A stretch of DNA of 64,000 nt from Pectinophora gossypiella (GCF_024362695.1 NC_065420.1:11819420-11883419); one strand, 5' to 3'; shown: positions 36,801-41,223, counted from the stretch's first letter. Made by a program: numbers and translations. Notes: generated from the sequence alone by a model not told the origin.

Positions 36801-38367
36801 ATTGTTATTAACAAAACATCATCGTCACTAATTTAAGAGCCACGCTCTTGTCGGTGTAGCATTCTCCATGCTACTTTTTAGGGAAAAATAGAGCAGTGGT
36901 TTCCCTCCTGCCTTCTGCCCAGCAGTACTCTGTTTAACGCGAGTGGGATGGCTCTCTATCTAGATGGGTCTATTTCAAAGTCGTACTAGGACTCCTGTCC
37001 TCCACCTCTGAATAGTACTGACAGTTACTGCTGCCCTCTGTCAGTTTCCAGGTTACAGTCCCTGTGACTCGCCTCCTCGGTGAGGTGTGGGTACTTGGTT
37101 CATCTTCCGATGGATGTACAACTGATTACTTCAATTATTATTGTGATATAGTCGCAAGCTTATGATATGTTATGTTTCGATGTAAAAAATTCCGAAGAAT
37201 TTAAAATAGGAGGAGATATTGAAACAGAGAAGCGTATCTGATGTTCAACAACAGTTTTGTGCATGATATGCTCTTTGACAAAGATTTTCGCTATGGATTT
37301 GACTTTGAAATTGGCTTTGCTATTCGAGTGAGTCAACTTGAGACTTCGGAATTGAACCCCTTTTCCCGTTAGGCCCCTATCTCACTAAACAACATGTTGG
37401 CACAAACACGATAGCGCCACCTACAAAATGTATGTACCTAATTGTATCAACCATAGTATAAGAAAACGTTGCGTTGGTATGCTCAATCCTATGACAAGCA
37501 GCCATTGCTAGCCCATTGATGACGTAAGTGTTACCATTAAATTGCTATCTCCAACATTCCAAGGACGTAAATTTTATTATTGAAAATTAAGTGAATTACT
37601 GACTAATGTACTGAATCATTATTACTTGTCACATATATAAAAATCATTAAAACTGTAACTCTTTTACTAAAAGTTCAAAATTTCCTTGCAAAGTAAATAT
37701 AAAAACATTGGTCGTGGGTAATTTATTTCTTTACGAAATAGCAACGCAGGGTAAGATGACGTCAGCTCGGTTAACCTTGAAATGTTAGCTGTCACTTTTG
37801 AGCATACCAGGGGCGTGTTCAATAAAACTTACAATTGTAAATTACAATGACAATTTGATGTACATTGCGGAGTGTGTGATCACGAATATTTTGCTGTTTC
37901 ATATTAGCTACGTAATGAATATCAAATTGTCGTTGGAATATACAATTGTAAATTTTATTAAACAGGCCCCTGGTTTTCTTATACCAATCTGTTATTCGAG
38001 CCCTACATCCCAACAGGGAATAAAAGGATAGAATAAGATAGTTGTATCAAGAACGCTACGTCACTTGGGCACGCTAAAAAGGCCACTTTGAAGCAACTCA
38101 TCTAAACAAGCAATATTGCTATTTGACATTTGTCTTGCGCGCGTGCTTTTAAACTTGTATTTTATTGTGCCCGAAATGGTCTGTGATGTGAAACTCATCT
38201 GTACTCGTAACGTACCAACTTGTACACCATCATAGTATGCAAATAAAGAATATTGAATTTATGCGTATTATACGTTATACTTACACATGCTCATCCTTGG
38301 CACTCGGAACGAAGTACTTGCACTCCCGCTTCTGGAATGTACTCTCTATCCAACTGCGTGTTGTTTT
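6054..38367 (-). CDS. Trpm: TRPM-family cation channel, N-terminal part (5 exons, partial)
   Basis: Exons on the minus strand, in transcript order: 38367-38285, 18291-18135, 16856-16643, 14687-14528, 6190-6054. All junctions are GT-AG and phases fit (0/2, 2/0, 0/1, 1/2, 2/1), giving about 250 codons without a stop. Landmarks of the TRPM N-terminal cytosolic (SLOG/LSDAT-like) region appear in order: SWIESTFQKREC, a CWCG cysteine pair, PTDAYGTVEFQGG, PKLLITIQGG, KTTGAWIFTGGTNTGV, GDAL, SIGIAPWGIVEG, and LAVLNNRHAYFLLVDNGS followed by GRYGAE. TRPM proteins are tetrameric plasma-membrane Ca/Mg/Zn-permeable channels; the insect gene has roles in metal-ion balance. Membrane segments and C-terminus lie beyond the left edge. 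The first coding exon (initiator Met) was not found. The 20-kb intron holds an unrelated plus-strand gene, and the 8.3-kb intron holds two exons of another. Family call is firm. Confidence 0.93.
6283..6398. mobile_element. palindromic MITE flanked by CAG (copy 2)
   Basis: GGGGGTTAAAA at the left, TTTTAACCCCC at the right, CAG directly outside each end. It lies 90 bp upstream (transcript sense) of the Trpm exon at 6054-6190. Confidence 0.85.
6454..8493. mobile_element. 2.0-kb fold-back element with subterminal repeats
   Basis: Ends are AAGGAGATCATCGG and its inverse CCGATGATCTCCTT. The left half carries about five direct copies of a unit containing ACCAAACGTCTATGACCAT, spaced about 130-150 bp. 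The right half carries the same unit inverted (ATGGTCATAGACGTTTGGT and variants). No ORF of note inside. This is a typical layout of a non-autonomous DNA transposon with transposase-binding subterminal repeats. Confidence 0.7.
8692..8977. mobile_element. palindromic MITE flanked by CAG (copy 3, with extra internal sequence)
   Basis: Same ends and CAG flanks (8689-8691, 8978-8980), but 286 bp long because a different segment (about 8775-8930) interrupts the usual centre. Confidence 0.8.
8981..10070. other. intron with only half-copies of repeats
   Basis: A half MITE lies at 9546-9630 (GGCTACATTAAAGCAATTAT). Its other half may be the ATGAGTTGCTTTAATGTGG block near 10255. No coding exon recognised. 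Confidence 0.5.
10070..10135 (+). repeat. SINE tail fragment
   Basis: GGACCTGTCAAATCTTCAGC followed by TAGGTAAGCG and GGGAGATGATGA, the 3' end of the SINE family seen at 42330-42610 and 42875-43040. 10140-10915 shows nothing further. Confidence 0.7.
10921..11060. mobile_element. palindromic MITE (copy 4)
   Basis: GAGGGTTAAAAAGGCCACAT at the left and GTGGCCTTTTTAACCCGCC at the right, with CAG on the left and CTG/TGG on the right. Confidence 0.8.
11287..11488 (+). CDS. MADF/BESS gene, acidic linker exon
   Basis: 202 nt after the acceptor TTTCACCAG, with donor GTAAAT. It encodes GSEEEEEGQPVYEEEP, further Asp/Ser/Glu-rich sequence, then KRLCADVLDEYDAIG (last Gly codon split). The DEYDAIG block is what normally leads into the C-terminal helical motif of these proteins. 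Confidence 0.83.
11677..12168. mobile_element. tandem pair of GGGTGTTAGTGAC-type MITEs
   Basis: Starts ACAGGGTGTTAGTGACATCG and ends with the inverse ...CACTAACACCCTGT, with TATA outside both ends. An internal end-to-end junction near 11905-11940 shows two adjacent copies. Each arm contains GATGATTCAGAC and TGATATCAAG(T/A)GGAATTTTC. Confidence 0.8.
12436..12634. mobile_element. GGGTGTTAGTGAC-type MITE, single copy
   Basis: ACAGGGTGTTAGTAACATCG at the left, inverse ending TTACTAACAGTCTGT at the right, TA-type flanks. It lies in the last intron of the MADF/BESS gene, its right end 48 bp before the terminal exon. Confidence 0.8.
12683..12840 (+). CDS. MADF/BESS gene, terminal exon with BESS-like motif
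   Basis: 158 nt after the tract CTTTTCCCCCAG. It completes Gly and reads INVAAKLRNLPPNMRIVAEK, LINDVLFQAQLNGL and a short hydrophilic tail to TAG. The nearby upstream AG at 12653-12654 would not keep the phase. A MITE ends only about 50 bp upstream of this acceptor. Confidence 0.87.
12894..12899 (+). promoter_or_regulatory. possible poly(A) signal of MADF/BESS gene
   Basis: ATTAAA 54 bases after the stop codon, just before a MITE copy. Position is reasonable, but the hexamer is common in this AT-rich DNA. Confidence 0.4.
12912..13077. mobile_element. palindromic MITE flanked by CAG (copy 5) ending in a 22-C run
   Basis: Left end GGGGGTTAAAATGGCCACAT after CAG. The right end TTTTAACC runs into 22 consecutive C (13056-13077) where other copies have 5-6, and the right CAG is missing. 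Confidence 0.85.
13536..13690. repeat. (CA)n microsatellite with CG interruptions
   Basis: About 150 bp of CACACA with GCACAC and GCGCGC variants. The rest of 13080-14520 shows no gene or clear repeat. Confidence 0.95.
14528..14687 (-). CDS. Trpm: Trpm exon d
   Basis: 160 nt, phase 1 in and phase 2 out, with acceptor CCGCAG and donor GTAAGAA. It encodes GVTRQVGDAL, then GRVVSIGIAPWGIVEGANEL and a tail ending in SPR. GDAL and the SIGIAPWGIVE strand are diagnostic of the TRPM SLOG domain. Confidence 0.95.
14790..15005 (-). pseudogene. LINE ORF2 C-terminal remnant
   Basis: On the minus strand the frames read RMHPERWAKIITHWVPQDGH, DGYRKDWIELAQNWDTWKDM, then a short tail, with frame shifts between blocks. 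This resembles the C-terminus of lepidopteran non-LTR retrotransposon endonuclease-reverse transcriptases. It ends in an AAT/ATT triplet tail near 14790. Confidence 0.75.
15082..15140. mobile_element. half copy of the CAG-flanked MITE
   Basis: CAG then GGAGGTTAAAAAGGCCACAT, ending around GCAATTTGAC. The matching right half is absent; a SINE follows 40 bp on. Confidence 0.75.
15181..15505 (+). mobile_element. tRNA-derived SINE, near full length
   Basis: Head GCCTCCGTAGTCCAGTGGTT (A-box-like) and GGGTTCAAATCCCGGTGGAG (B-box). Body contains TCACTTTGTGATCCCTAG and TTTGGCGGCTCAATAGTAAC. The tail reaches the GACAGAAGAAG block. Confidence 0.85.
15735..16115 (-). mobile_element. poly(A)-tailed retroposon split by a later insertion
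   Basis: Minus-strand copy of the 63310-63641 family in two pieces: 15735-15780 (ATTGTAGATTTGCCGCAGAT) and 16035-16115 (ACTTGGCCGGACAAATGG). The 11-bp word TTAACTACTTG is present at both junctions (15770-15780 and 16035-16045), marking the insertion at 15781-16034. Confidence 0.85.
15781..16034 (+). mobile_element. hairpin-type retroposon (copy 1) with 11-bp target duplication
   Basis: Contains AACGGGTTCTTACCGCGTTT, CTCCCGATATTTCGACACTG, and the fixed right terminus GATAATAACCGCGTAA...AACAATGTA. Here the right arm of the hairpin is mostly replaced by other sequence. Confidence 0.7.
16116..16420 (-). repeat. LINE 3' end
   Basis: Minus-strand copy. Reads from GATATTCAAATTCAAATTCA through ATCGTCAATTTTACATAACG and AGCTTCTCACAACCTGTATA to AGGGCCCTAGACGTTC. 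Other copies at 26765-26945(-), 33825-34215(-), 41945-42125(+). Confidence 0.85.
16560..16612 (+). repeat. retroposon tail fragment
   Basis: AGTTAATGCCATCTGCGGCA to an A-run; tail of the 63310-63641 family, lying 30 bp beyond the donor of a Trpm exon. Confidence 0.75.
16643..16856 (-). CDS. Trpm: Trpm exon c
   Basis: 214 nt, phase 0 in and phase 1 out. It encodes YVRLSHDTRPDL, REWALDRPKLLITIQGG, then NFDLQPKLKKVLRKGL and KTTGAWIFTGGTNT, the Rossmann-like core strand and glycine loop of the TRPM SLOG domain. It is the most strongly conserved of the exons seen. Confidence 0.95.
17030..17322 (-). mobile_element. tRNA-derived SINE
   Basis: Reverse copy: GAGCCGCCAAAGGCCCC, ACAATCAGGTGATCAGCCTG, and CACCGGGATTCGAACCCGGG (B-box region inverted), ending near GGCCACG. 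Confidence 0.85.
17446..17655 (-). mobile_element. hairpin-type retroposon (copy 2)
   Basis: Reverse orientation with terminus ACATTGTTTAAAGTTTACGC. Inverted arms around CTCCCGAT; the centre is AATCTCATCAGTCATCCCGT and following sequence. Left and right arms pair over about 65 bp with a few differences. Confidence 0.75.
17790..18015 (-). repeat. SINE body (reverse)
   Basis: Begins TAGCGTTATCCCGTTTTTCA and GAAGATTTGACAGGTCCGG, ends near TTTCATCGCTGAGCACGTGA. Same family as 36010-36235(-) and 42330-42610(+). Confidence 0.8.
18135..18291 (-). CDS. Trpm: Trpm exon b
   Basis: 157 nt. The acceptor is TTCAG and the donor GTAAGTC. It completes the split Val codon and then reads CWCGLSKAAHG, an Ala/Gly-rich linker, and PTDAYGTVEFQGG. 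The cysteine pair followed by the TDA(Y/F)GT(V/I)EFQGG block is typical of TRPM N-termini. It is GC-rich compared with the flanking intron, as expected of coding sequence here. Confidence 0.92.
18345..18690 (-). mobile_element. tRNA-derived SINE with a second repeat inside
   Basis: Reverse SINE (CATCAACCCTGGTGTC to CCACTGGACCACGGAGG) whose middle carries a CATTAACGTCCCCACTGCTG segment from another SINE family (about 18490-18560). Confidence 0.75.
18691..19249. other. no feature recognised before the nested gene
   Basis: AT-rich. No TATA box or initiator can be picked out with confidence. The promoter of the nested gene presumably lies here or in an unseen 5' exon. Confidence 0.4.
19250..19695 (+). 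CDS. nested gene exon 1
   Basis: 446 nt from ATG to a GTAGAC donor. The reading frame stays open only as far as a TAG that straddles the donor, so splicing is needed. It encodes the acidic start, the Arg-rich stretch and the Cys/His cluster. GC-rich, unlike the intron around it. Confidence 0.8.
19250..30609 (+). CDS. unrecognised 400-residue arginine-rich protein, 7 exons, nested in Trpm intron
   Basis: Exons: 19250-19695, 19844-20034, 22345-22466, 23612-23701, 26660-26738, 27348-27484, 30472-30609. Lengths sum to 1203 nt, exactly 400 codons plus TAA, with every junction GT-AG and in phase, which strongly supports a real gene. I do not recognise the family. Visible features: acidic and polar residues 1-60; strongly basic Arg-rich stretch at about 75-120; Cys/His cluster CTYCGHRCC near 140-147; second basic helix at 150-195; a compact segment at about 254-325 with TPEMIYETLRKLAMW, AILEGIKNTYPVNQIREELA and GVKLWCLSC, reminiscent of a small winged-helix domain (weak guess); Lys-rich tail KKREKKKKIVKKK (374-388), a likely nuclear signal. 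No signal peptide or membrane span. A basic nuclear or chromatin-associated role is plausible but unproven. ATG at 19250 has no upstream in-frame alternative with coding character. Confidence 0.8.
19844..20034 (+). CDS. nested gene exon 2
   Basis: 191 nt between TTTCGCCAG and GTCAGG. It encodes SECSSENSRILRRTFVRKIA, then Glu/Arg-rich helix-forming sequence and RGPIIEETLAVS. Phase 2 in, phase 1 out. Confidence 0.8.
20735..20865 (+). pseudogene. LINE ORF2 C-terminal remnant
   Basis: Reads RAYMEQIKEKVNVVSYREVK, then ELAFDRLEWN and a short tail. A second copy of the same protein end hosts the LTR element at 43.66 kb. 20035-20735 has no other named feature. Confidence 0.7.
21145..21245 (-). repeat. 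short dispersed repeat
   Basis: GACGTTTAGTAAAAAGTAAC and GACTAGTTGGAAACTAGCC recur inverted near 31400-31470 and 53395-53465. Confidence 0.6.
21518..21686. mobile_element. palindromic MITE, GGCCTGTTTAATA family (copy 1)
   Basis: Ends GGGGCCTGTTTAAT / ATTAAACAGGCCCC. Subterminal CTTACAATTGTAAATTACAA is present inverted on the other side. Copies at 37810-37970 and 63707-63833. Confidence 0.85.
22345..22466 (+). CDS. nested gene exon 3
   Basis: 122 nt between TCGTCAG and GTATTG. It encodes LEAIQTGSKSKMLSPLFLN then a polar segment ending DSTHVE. Phase 1 in, 0 out. Confidence 0.78.
22585..22770 (-). repeat. SINE, CCACTGCTGGGCACC family (fragment)
   Basis: TATACGTCCCACTGCTGGGC, CCCCTCAATCAACCGGAGGG, and ACGGCTAATAGCCGGGACCA; best copy is 36240-36570. 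A short plus-sense fragment of it lies at 22970-23070. Confidence 0.8.
23612..23701 (+). CDS. nested gene exon 4
   Basis: 90 nt between CTCCGCAG and GTGAAG. It encodes ITPEMIYETLRKLAMWKHVV then TSEAILEGIK, two predicted helices that begin the winged-helix-like segment. Confidence 0.78.
23757..23812 (+). repeat. retroposon tail fragment
   Basis: GTCCAGCTAAGTAGTTAATG to AATAAGTCACGTCAAAAAA; tail of the 63310-63641 family, 55 bp after an exon of the nested gene. Confidence 0.75.
24171..24314 (+). mobile_element. MITE, CAGTCATGAGCA family (copy 1)
   Basis: CAGTCATGAGCAATTAATGT at the left and TTAATGCTCGTGACCGTA at the right, imperfect inverted ends. Copies at 60893-61034(-) and 63033-63176(+). 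Confidence 0.8.
24580..24800 (+). repeat. tRNA-like SINE head, duplicated fragment
   Basis: GTAGAACGCGTCACTTCTAT then CCGGTTCGAATCCTGG (B-box-like), with a second partial copy near 24725-24790. Same head as the SINE at 42330. Confidence 0.6.
24829..24968. mobile_element. palindromic MITE, GGTGGTATTAATAAA family (copy 1)
   Basis: AGGGTGGTATTAATAAACTA and the inverse ending TAGTTTATTAATACCAGCCT, with GAGACTGCCCTCAAGA inside. Second copy 51964-52105. Confidence 0.85.
25535..25842 (-). mobile_element. tRNA-derived SINE (reverse)
   Basis: CATCAACCTTGGTCCCAGTG through CACCGGGATTAGAACCCGG to CCACTGGACCACAGAGGCC; near full length. Confidence 0.85.
26109..26374 (+). mobile_element. full-length tRNA-derived SINE with 14-bp target duplication
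   Basis: Head GCTCCGTGGTCCAGTGGTTG and GGGTTCAAATCCCGG (A and B boxes). Tail CACAACCCACACG. TACGGATAGAACGG stands at 26095-26108 and again at 26375-26388. Confidence 0.92.
26389..26580 (+). repeat. SINE body/tail fragment
   Basis: CATATTCCCGACAATGTATT, GGCTGGTTTTCCCTTCGCG and ACTGGACCTGTCAAATCTAC; family of 42330-43040. Confidence 0.75.
26660..26738 (+). CDS. nested gene exon 5
   Basis: 79 nt between ATTTTTCAG and GTAGGT. It encodes NTYPVNQIREELALELQEKL and RVATVC, then one base of a Gly codon. Amphipathic helix. Confidence 0.77.
26765..26945 (-). repeat. LINE 3' end
   Basis: Reverse copy with ATCGTCAATTTTTACATTAT, CTCATCCGCCTAAAACTATT and GCCCTAGACGTTC. It starts 27 bp after the donor of exon 5 of the nested gene. 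Confidence 0.8.
27105..27245 (-). repeat. tRNA-derived SINE fragment
   Basis: TACCGGGATTCATTCCCGAG and GTGAGCCCAACGCTCAACCA, reverse orientation, truncated. Confidence 0.7.
27348..27484 (+). CDS. nested gene exon 6
   Basis: 137 nt between CTTCCGACAG and GTAAGT. It encodes GITTEVTRDGVKLWCLSCEL, then a segment ending VYADTMSPVKK. The Lys codon run meets the donor at phase 0. Confidence 0.78.
27722..27880 (-). repeat. SINE, CCACTGCTGGGCAC family
   Basis: TATACGTCCCACTGCTGGGC to GGCTTAACGTGCC; a sequence block is missing in the middle compared with 36240-36570. Confidence 0.75.
28075..28220 (+). repeat. LINE 3' tail ending in (TTA)n
   Basis: GGTTGTCTGGAAGAGATCGC, CGATAAGGCCGCCTTTGCCC and GTGCAATAAAGTG followed by a TTA triplet run. 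Confidence 0.8.
28610..28925 (+). repeat. two SINE/LINE tail fragments side by side
   Basis: 28610-28785 matches the 42875-43040 SINE tail (GGGCTGGTTTTCCCTTCGCG). 28790-28925 is a LINE 3' end (TTGCAGCTACTTTTCCTCGG, AGTTTTAGGCGGATGAGAC). Confidence 0.75.
28995..29275 (+). mobile_element. dispersed 280-bp repeat starting in TACA repeats
   Basis: ACTCACGCCCGTAATCCC, TTATGGTGATAAGAGATCAG, GGTTTTTACGACATGCCCGG. An inverted copy lies at 41224-41500, with partial copies near 54665-54800, 56345-56540 and 60400-60600. Confidence 0.8.
29579..30014 (+). pseudogene. RTE-type LINE, 5'-truncated ORF2 end, with 11-bp target duplication
   Basis: Open frame of 139 codons to TGA: VMTYGSETWPLTMGLVRRLG, RRTKVTDIARRIAKLKWQWA, GHIARRTDGRWGGKVLEWRP, VGRRSVGRPATRWTDDLVKV and EAYAQQWASYG, the C-terminus of an RTE-clade endonuclease-reverse transcriptase. 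The tail is a short (GAT)n. ATGTCTATAAT flanks it at 29568-29578 and 30015-30025. It lies in the last intron of the nested gene. Confidence 0.88.
30472..30609 (+). CDS. nested gene exon 7 (terminal)
   Basis: 138 nt after TTTTTTTAATCCCAG. It encodes a Pro/Glu stretch, KKREKKKKIVKKK, and LLHKPGCSFSFM, with stop TAA at 30607. Confidence 0.78.
   Translation, partial: NPSVQAEQPPAEGVKKREKKKKIVKKKEFTQVDLLHKPGCSFSFM
30771..30776 (+). promoter_or_regulatory. likely poly(A) signal of nested gene
   Basis: AATAAA 162 bases after the stop codon, followed by T-rich sequence. It is the first canonical hexamer after the terminal exon. Confidence 0.6.
30925..31030 (+). repeat. 5' part of the 332-bp retroposon
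   Basis: GACGACCCGATTACTCTAGC and GACACCAAACACTTCAGGAC match the start of 63310-63641. 31030-31400 shows no other feature. Confidence 0.7.
31540..31645 (+). repeat. SINE tail, GGGCTGATGATGATG family
   Basis: TTAATAACCATCAATCCGAA, AAGGCCAGATCTCCCTATCC and GTTAATGGGCTGATGATGAT; complete copies at 54838-55130 and 55503-55796. Confidence 0.75.
32398..32610 (-). pseudogene. LINE ORF2 C-terminal end with CCHC-like finger
   Basis: Minus strand reads ESPLCRFCLGEDETPLHLLC then SCEALIHSRSRTLGG and ends with a stop. The C-x2-C...H-x4-C pattern after an RNase H-type region is typical of Jockey/R1-like elements. 5' truncated. Confidence 0.7.
32815..33110 (-). repeat. dispersed repeat related to 36830-37150
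   Basis: Inverse of the 36830-37150 sequence: GGTTACAGTTCCTGTGAC, CAGTACTATTCAGAGG and CGACAAGAGTGTGGCTC blocks. Its end overlaps the LINE remnant type seen at 49585. Confidence 0.7.
33320..33475 (-). repeat. tRNA-derived SINE tail fragment
   Basis: CATCAACCCTGGTGTCAGGG to CTGGGACCAACGGCTTAACG; truncated. Confidence 0.75.
33825..34220 (-). repeat. LINE 3' end, longest copy
   Basis: Reverse copy extending about 390 bp: AAAATATCTTTATTCAATAG, ATCGTCAATTTTACATAACG, AGCCGGGGAAAAGAAGCTGC and further to GAAAGGCAAATTCTGAATGT. Long stretches match 16116-16500. Confidence 0.85.
35016..35034. repeat. poly-G run
   Basis: About 19 consecutive G, likely length-unstable. Confidence 0.9.
35440..35645 (-). 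repeat. SINE, CCACTGCTGGGCAC family (reverse, with deletion)
   Basis: GGTCCCACTGCTGGGCACAG, TTAACCGGAGGTGGTATGG, then directly the CTTACCAAACAAGGCACAG and tRNA-like end. Confidence 0.7.
35925..36235. mobile_element. SINE head joined to reverse SINE body
   Basis: 35928-35998 is a plus-strand tRNA-like head (CTCCGTAGTCCAGTGGTTGA, GGTTCGAATCCCGGTGGGG). 36010-36235 is a minus-strand body of the 42330 family (TAGCGTTATCCCGTTTTC to TTTTCCTTCACCGCG). Confidence 0.75.
36240..36572 (-). mobile_element. full-length SINE, CCACTGCTGGGCAC family
   Basis: From CTGCCTATATACATCCCACT through GTGTTTTTACGGCTAATAG and CAGGTGATTCAAGCCTG to the tRNA-like head inverted (CATCGGGAATCGAACCCGG, GACCACGGAGGC). It is the most complete copy in the window. 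Confidence 0.85.
36830..37160 (+). repeat. dispersed repeat of unknown class
   Basis: AAGAGCCACGCTCTTGTCGG, GGACTCCTGTCCTCCACCTC and GTACTTGGTTCATCTTCCGA. Related segments occur at 32815-33110(-), 49800-49900 and 63240-63300. Confidence 0.7.
37810..37970. mobile_element. palindromic MITE, GGCCTGTTTAATA family (copy 2)
   Basis: GGGGCGTGTTCAATAAAACT at the left, AAATTTTATTAAACAGGCCC at the right. Confidence 0.85.
38075..38140 (+). repeat. half copy of the CAG-flanked MITE
   Basis: CTAAAAAGGCCACTTTGAAG and CAACTCATCTAAACAAGCAA; no right half. It lies 145 bp beyond the donor of the 5'-most Trpm exon. Confidence 0.65.
38285..38367 (-). CDS. Trpm: Trpm exon a (most 5' exon found)
   Basis: 83 nt between a T-rich tract ending CAG and a GTAAGT donor. 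It begins in phase 0 and ends after two bases of a Val codon. It encodes the conserved TRPM start block with SWIESTFQKREC and FVPSAKDEH. Starting in phase 0 at Lys means at least one more upstream coding exon exists, which I could not locate up to 64000. Confidence 0.88.
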
Positions 38368-38464
38368 CTGAAAAAAAAAACAAAATAAAGTTTTTTTTTT
38401 ATTTAAGTTATTACAACAAGCTGCAACAGCCTCTGTGGTTAGTGTTAAGCTCGCGATTTGGAAG

Positions 38465-38560
38465 TCCGTTTTTTTGAGATAAGTCCCCACCGGAATTTGA
38501 TCCCGGGACATCCGGATCGTGAGTGTAACGCTCCAACCACTGGACCACGGAGGCTGTTAA
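38465..38560 (-). repeat. tRNA-like SINE head
   Basis: CCACCGGAATTTGATCCCGG and ACCACTGGACCACGGAGGC, reverse. Confidence 0.65.
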
Positions 38561-38759
38561 TAGTCAGGTTGAATCGCATTTAAGTACTAGTGATTACGCT
38601 AATCTTTGGTAGCGAATGCAGAGGGTTAATATTGTTTTAATATTTTGCTTTTGTGACTGGTCTCCGCATTGTTGGCAGGTGTCAGATGATTTTGGTTCTC
38701 GTTTTTGGTTGTTTAGTGTTCCTTATCCGCTGTCAGTTGGTATTATAAACATGAACACA

Positions 38760-39050
38760 TATATACAGCCTATATACGTCACACTGCTGGGCACAGACCT
38801 CCCCCTCAATCAACCGGAGGGAGTATGGACCAAACTCCACCACGCTGCTCCACTGCGGGTTAGTGGAGGTGTTTTAACGGCTAATAGCCGGAACCAACGG
38901 CTTAACGTGCCCTCCGAAACACGGAATTATTTTAATTTTCCAGACAATCAGATGATTCAAACCTGTAGTTCTTGGTCAAAGGACACTCTCACAAAGTGAT
39001 TTCGACAATGTCCCCAGCGAGAATCGAACCCGGATCTCTAGATTACTCTT
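38760..39050 (-). mobile_element. SINE, CCACTGCTGGGCAC family
   Basis: CTATATACGTCACACTGCTG to GCGAGAATCGAACCCGGA; nearly full length. Confidence 0.8.
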
Positions 39051-39204
39051 TAGTTTCTTCAGATAAGAAAAAGAGTTCTACATTAAGTAACAGCCAACTG
39101 TATAATCTAACTTTCAGAATAGATCTTAATAAATCACCCAAAAGTTTGAAAAAATAATCCATTGTACTAATTATGTCCTAATTAATTCCTCCTTCTGTCC
39201 TAAC

Positions 39205-39310
39205 TTCATCGAGGTCCGCTTACCTAACCTGAAGATTTGACAGGTCCGGTTTTTTACAGAAGCGACTACCTGTCGAACCTTCCAACACGCGAAGGGAAAA
39301 CCAGACCATT
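39205..39310 (-). repeat. SINE tail fragment
   Basis: CATCGAGGTCCGCTTACCTA and GAAGATTTGACAGGTCCGG; family of 42330-43040. Confidence 0.75.
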
Positions 39311-39566
39311 AACCTCCTGTCCTATACATATATGTCCAAATTAATTTCTGCCAGTTCCGGCATTAAAAACCGCATCATAATTGAAATTGAATGCCTCGTT
39401 CGCTATAAATATAATTTGTTTCCGTCCCTAACTGAAGTTTCGTCATTCGGAAATAATTCGGAATTCCAATAAATACTATTGAAGACCCAACAATATAATT
39501 CAAACAAATAGCAACATATTACGTGAACAATGAACATCCTTATTGATATTTTATTCCATACCCTTA

Positions 39567-39659
39567 TTACATACCGAATTTCGTACCGTGCTCTATCGTT
39601 TAAGTAAATTATGATAATTTACTTAAACGATAGAGCACGGTACGAAATTCGGTATGTAA
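39567..39659. repeat. perfect 93-bp palindrome
   Basis: Arms 39567-39612 and 39614-39659 are exact inverse copies of 46 bp around a single G at 39613. Starts TTACATACCGAATTTCGTAC. Not matched elsewhere in the window. Confidence 0.9.
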
Positions 39660-39799
39660 GGGAAAAAACACATACATAAGTACATAAATGTGTATTTTTT
39701 TATATTATTTCTTTAGATAGGTAAGTATATATTATTTATTATTCTTTTTTTTTTTGTTATGTTGGTATCATTATATGTTTATTGCACCAGCCCGTGCTC

Positions 39800-39948
39800 C
39801 AATGAATAATCTTCTTACCCCTAAGGTTGCCTGGCAGAAATTGCTGTTTAGCAATAAGGCCGCCTATTGTGCTTATGTTTTATTCGTATGTTTATGTCCT
39901 TTGTATATGTTGTTGTGCAATAAAGTATTATTGATTGATTGATTGATA
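39800..39948 (+). repeat. LINE 3' tail ending in (TTGA)n
   Basis: GGTTGCCTGGCAGAAATTGC, AATAAGGCCGCCTATTGTGC, GTGCAATAAAGTATTATTGA then TTGA repeats. Confidence 0.8.
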
Positions 39949-39949
39949 A

Positions 39950-41220
39950 ATGTTCGTGCGTCACCCAACAGGGTCCACATAATATCAGCGTCGTGGTTCA
40001 CGCCACGATTTGTGTTGAGTGAGGCCCTTTTATCTCAGGACGTCCACCACCAACTTATGATCATTTCGACAAACATCAGTCTTGATTTTTTGTAATTGTT
40101 TTAGTGATGTTGTTTTTTTTTTTGCGTGAGGCGCCCTTTTATAATAAACTATTTCCATTCTATTCTATAAACTCAGGCCTATTTCCCACCGGAGTAAGCA
40201 GAGACTCTAGAATTCCATTTGCTTCGATCCTGACACACTTCTCTTGCTTTCTCCACATTCATCAATTGTCAAGAGAATAAAAAGTTACGCTAGTTCTAAA
40301 ATCATTTCGAGATAGTCTTAATTAGCTTTTCTCTATTTTTAGCTCTCAAATCATTCGCATGGTGTTTATTATAGCAATAATCGTGTATTTATTAGACCTC
40401 CATGTGACCTCTAAAAGTACTCTGTTTACCCAAATTGTCGTTGCCGAATGCCGTTTATAAAAAATAAAATTTAGTATAATCTATGGTCATCGCTAGGGTA
40501 AGGTGTCCTACGAGGGTGCAGTTAGCAAACTTAATAAGGGTCACTTACCCCCATGATGTTCATTAGAAGCATTAACTATACAAAGAAATGGAAAAATTAT
40601 CAAAATTTTATTGTTATCTATCTTTTATTTGGGTCTGAGTATTCTTAGGGACACATTACCCTAACAAAATGTCAATATTACAATTTTAATACAAACTCAG
40701 CAAAGTCATAAACGTCATTCAGCCTACATCGGGATTTTTTTTTAATGTAAAAATTAACAACTGCATGAAAAGTTGCAACTGCAAGAATTACTTCTTTGTA
40801 ATAGCATAACATTTCATTTAAAAATATATAAAAGCCTTACATACCCAATTATTAAGATTTCTTTAAACTATAAGTTTAGACAATCTATTTATACACAAAT
40901 CTTGTTGTTACCGTGTGCTGCCTTAGCACGTGCGTGCGAGGGAGACAAATAGTCCGCGCTCTCTCGCTTACTTCTTAACGACTTAATTGACTAAAGTGGA
41001 CAGAGGTCCAGGAGGTAAATCAAGCTCGCTCCAAGCTCGTATTAGTGCGGGATGAGTCTCAACCTTGTTCTGATTTCAAATTATGATACCTTAACACTTT
41101 CACGGACAGAACGTCCACATGCGATGTCACGATCCCAATTATCCTAATATTAGCTATGAAAGTTCAATGACTAGTGGCCAGTGTCCATGAAAGTGTTAAT
41201 TCGTTATTTGATTTCATTTT
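39950..41220. other. no gene recognised
   Basis: Contains a reverse LINE scrap at 40185-40270 (GCAGAGACTCTAGAATTCCA, matching 58993-59075 inverted) and otherwise AT-rich sequence without identifiable features. Confidence 0.45.
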
Positions 41221-41223
41221 TTG

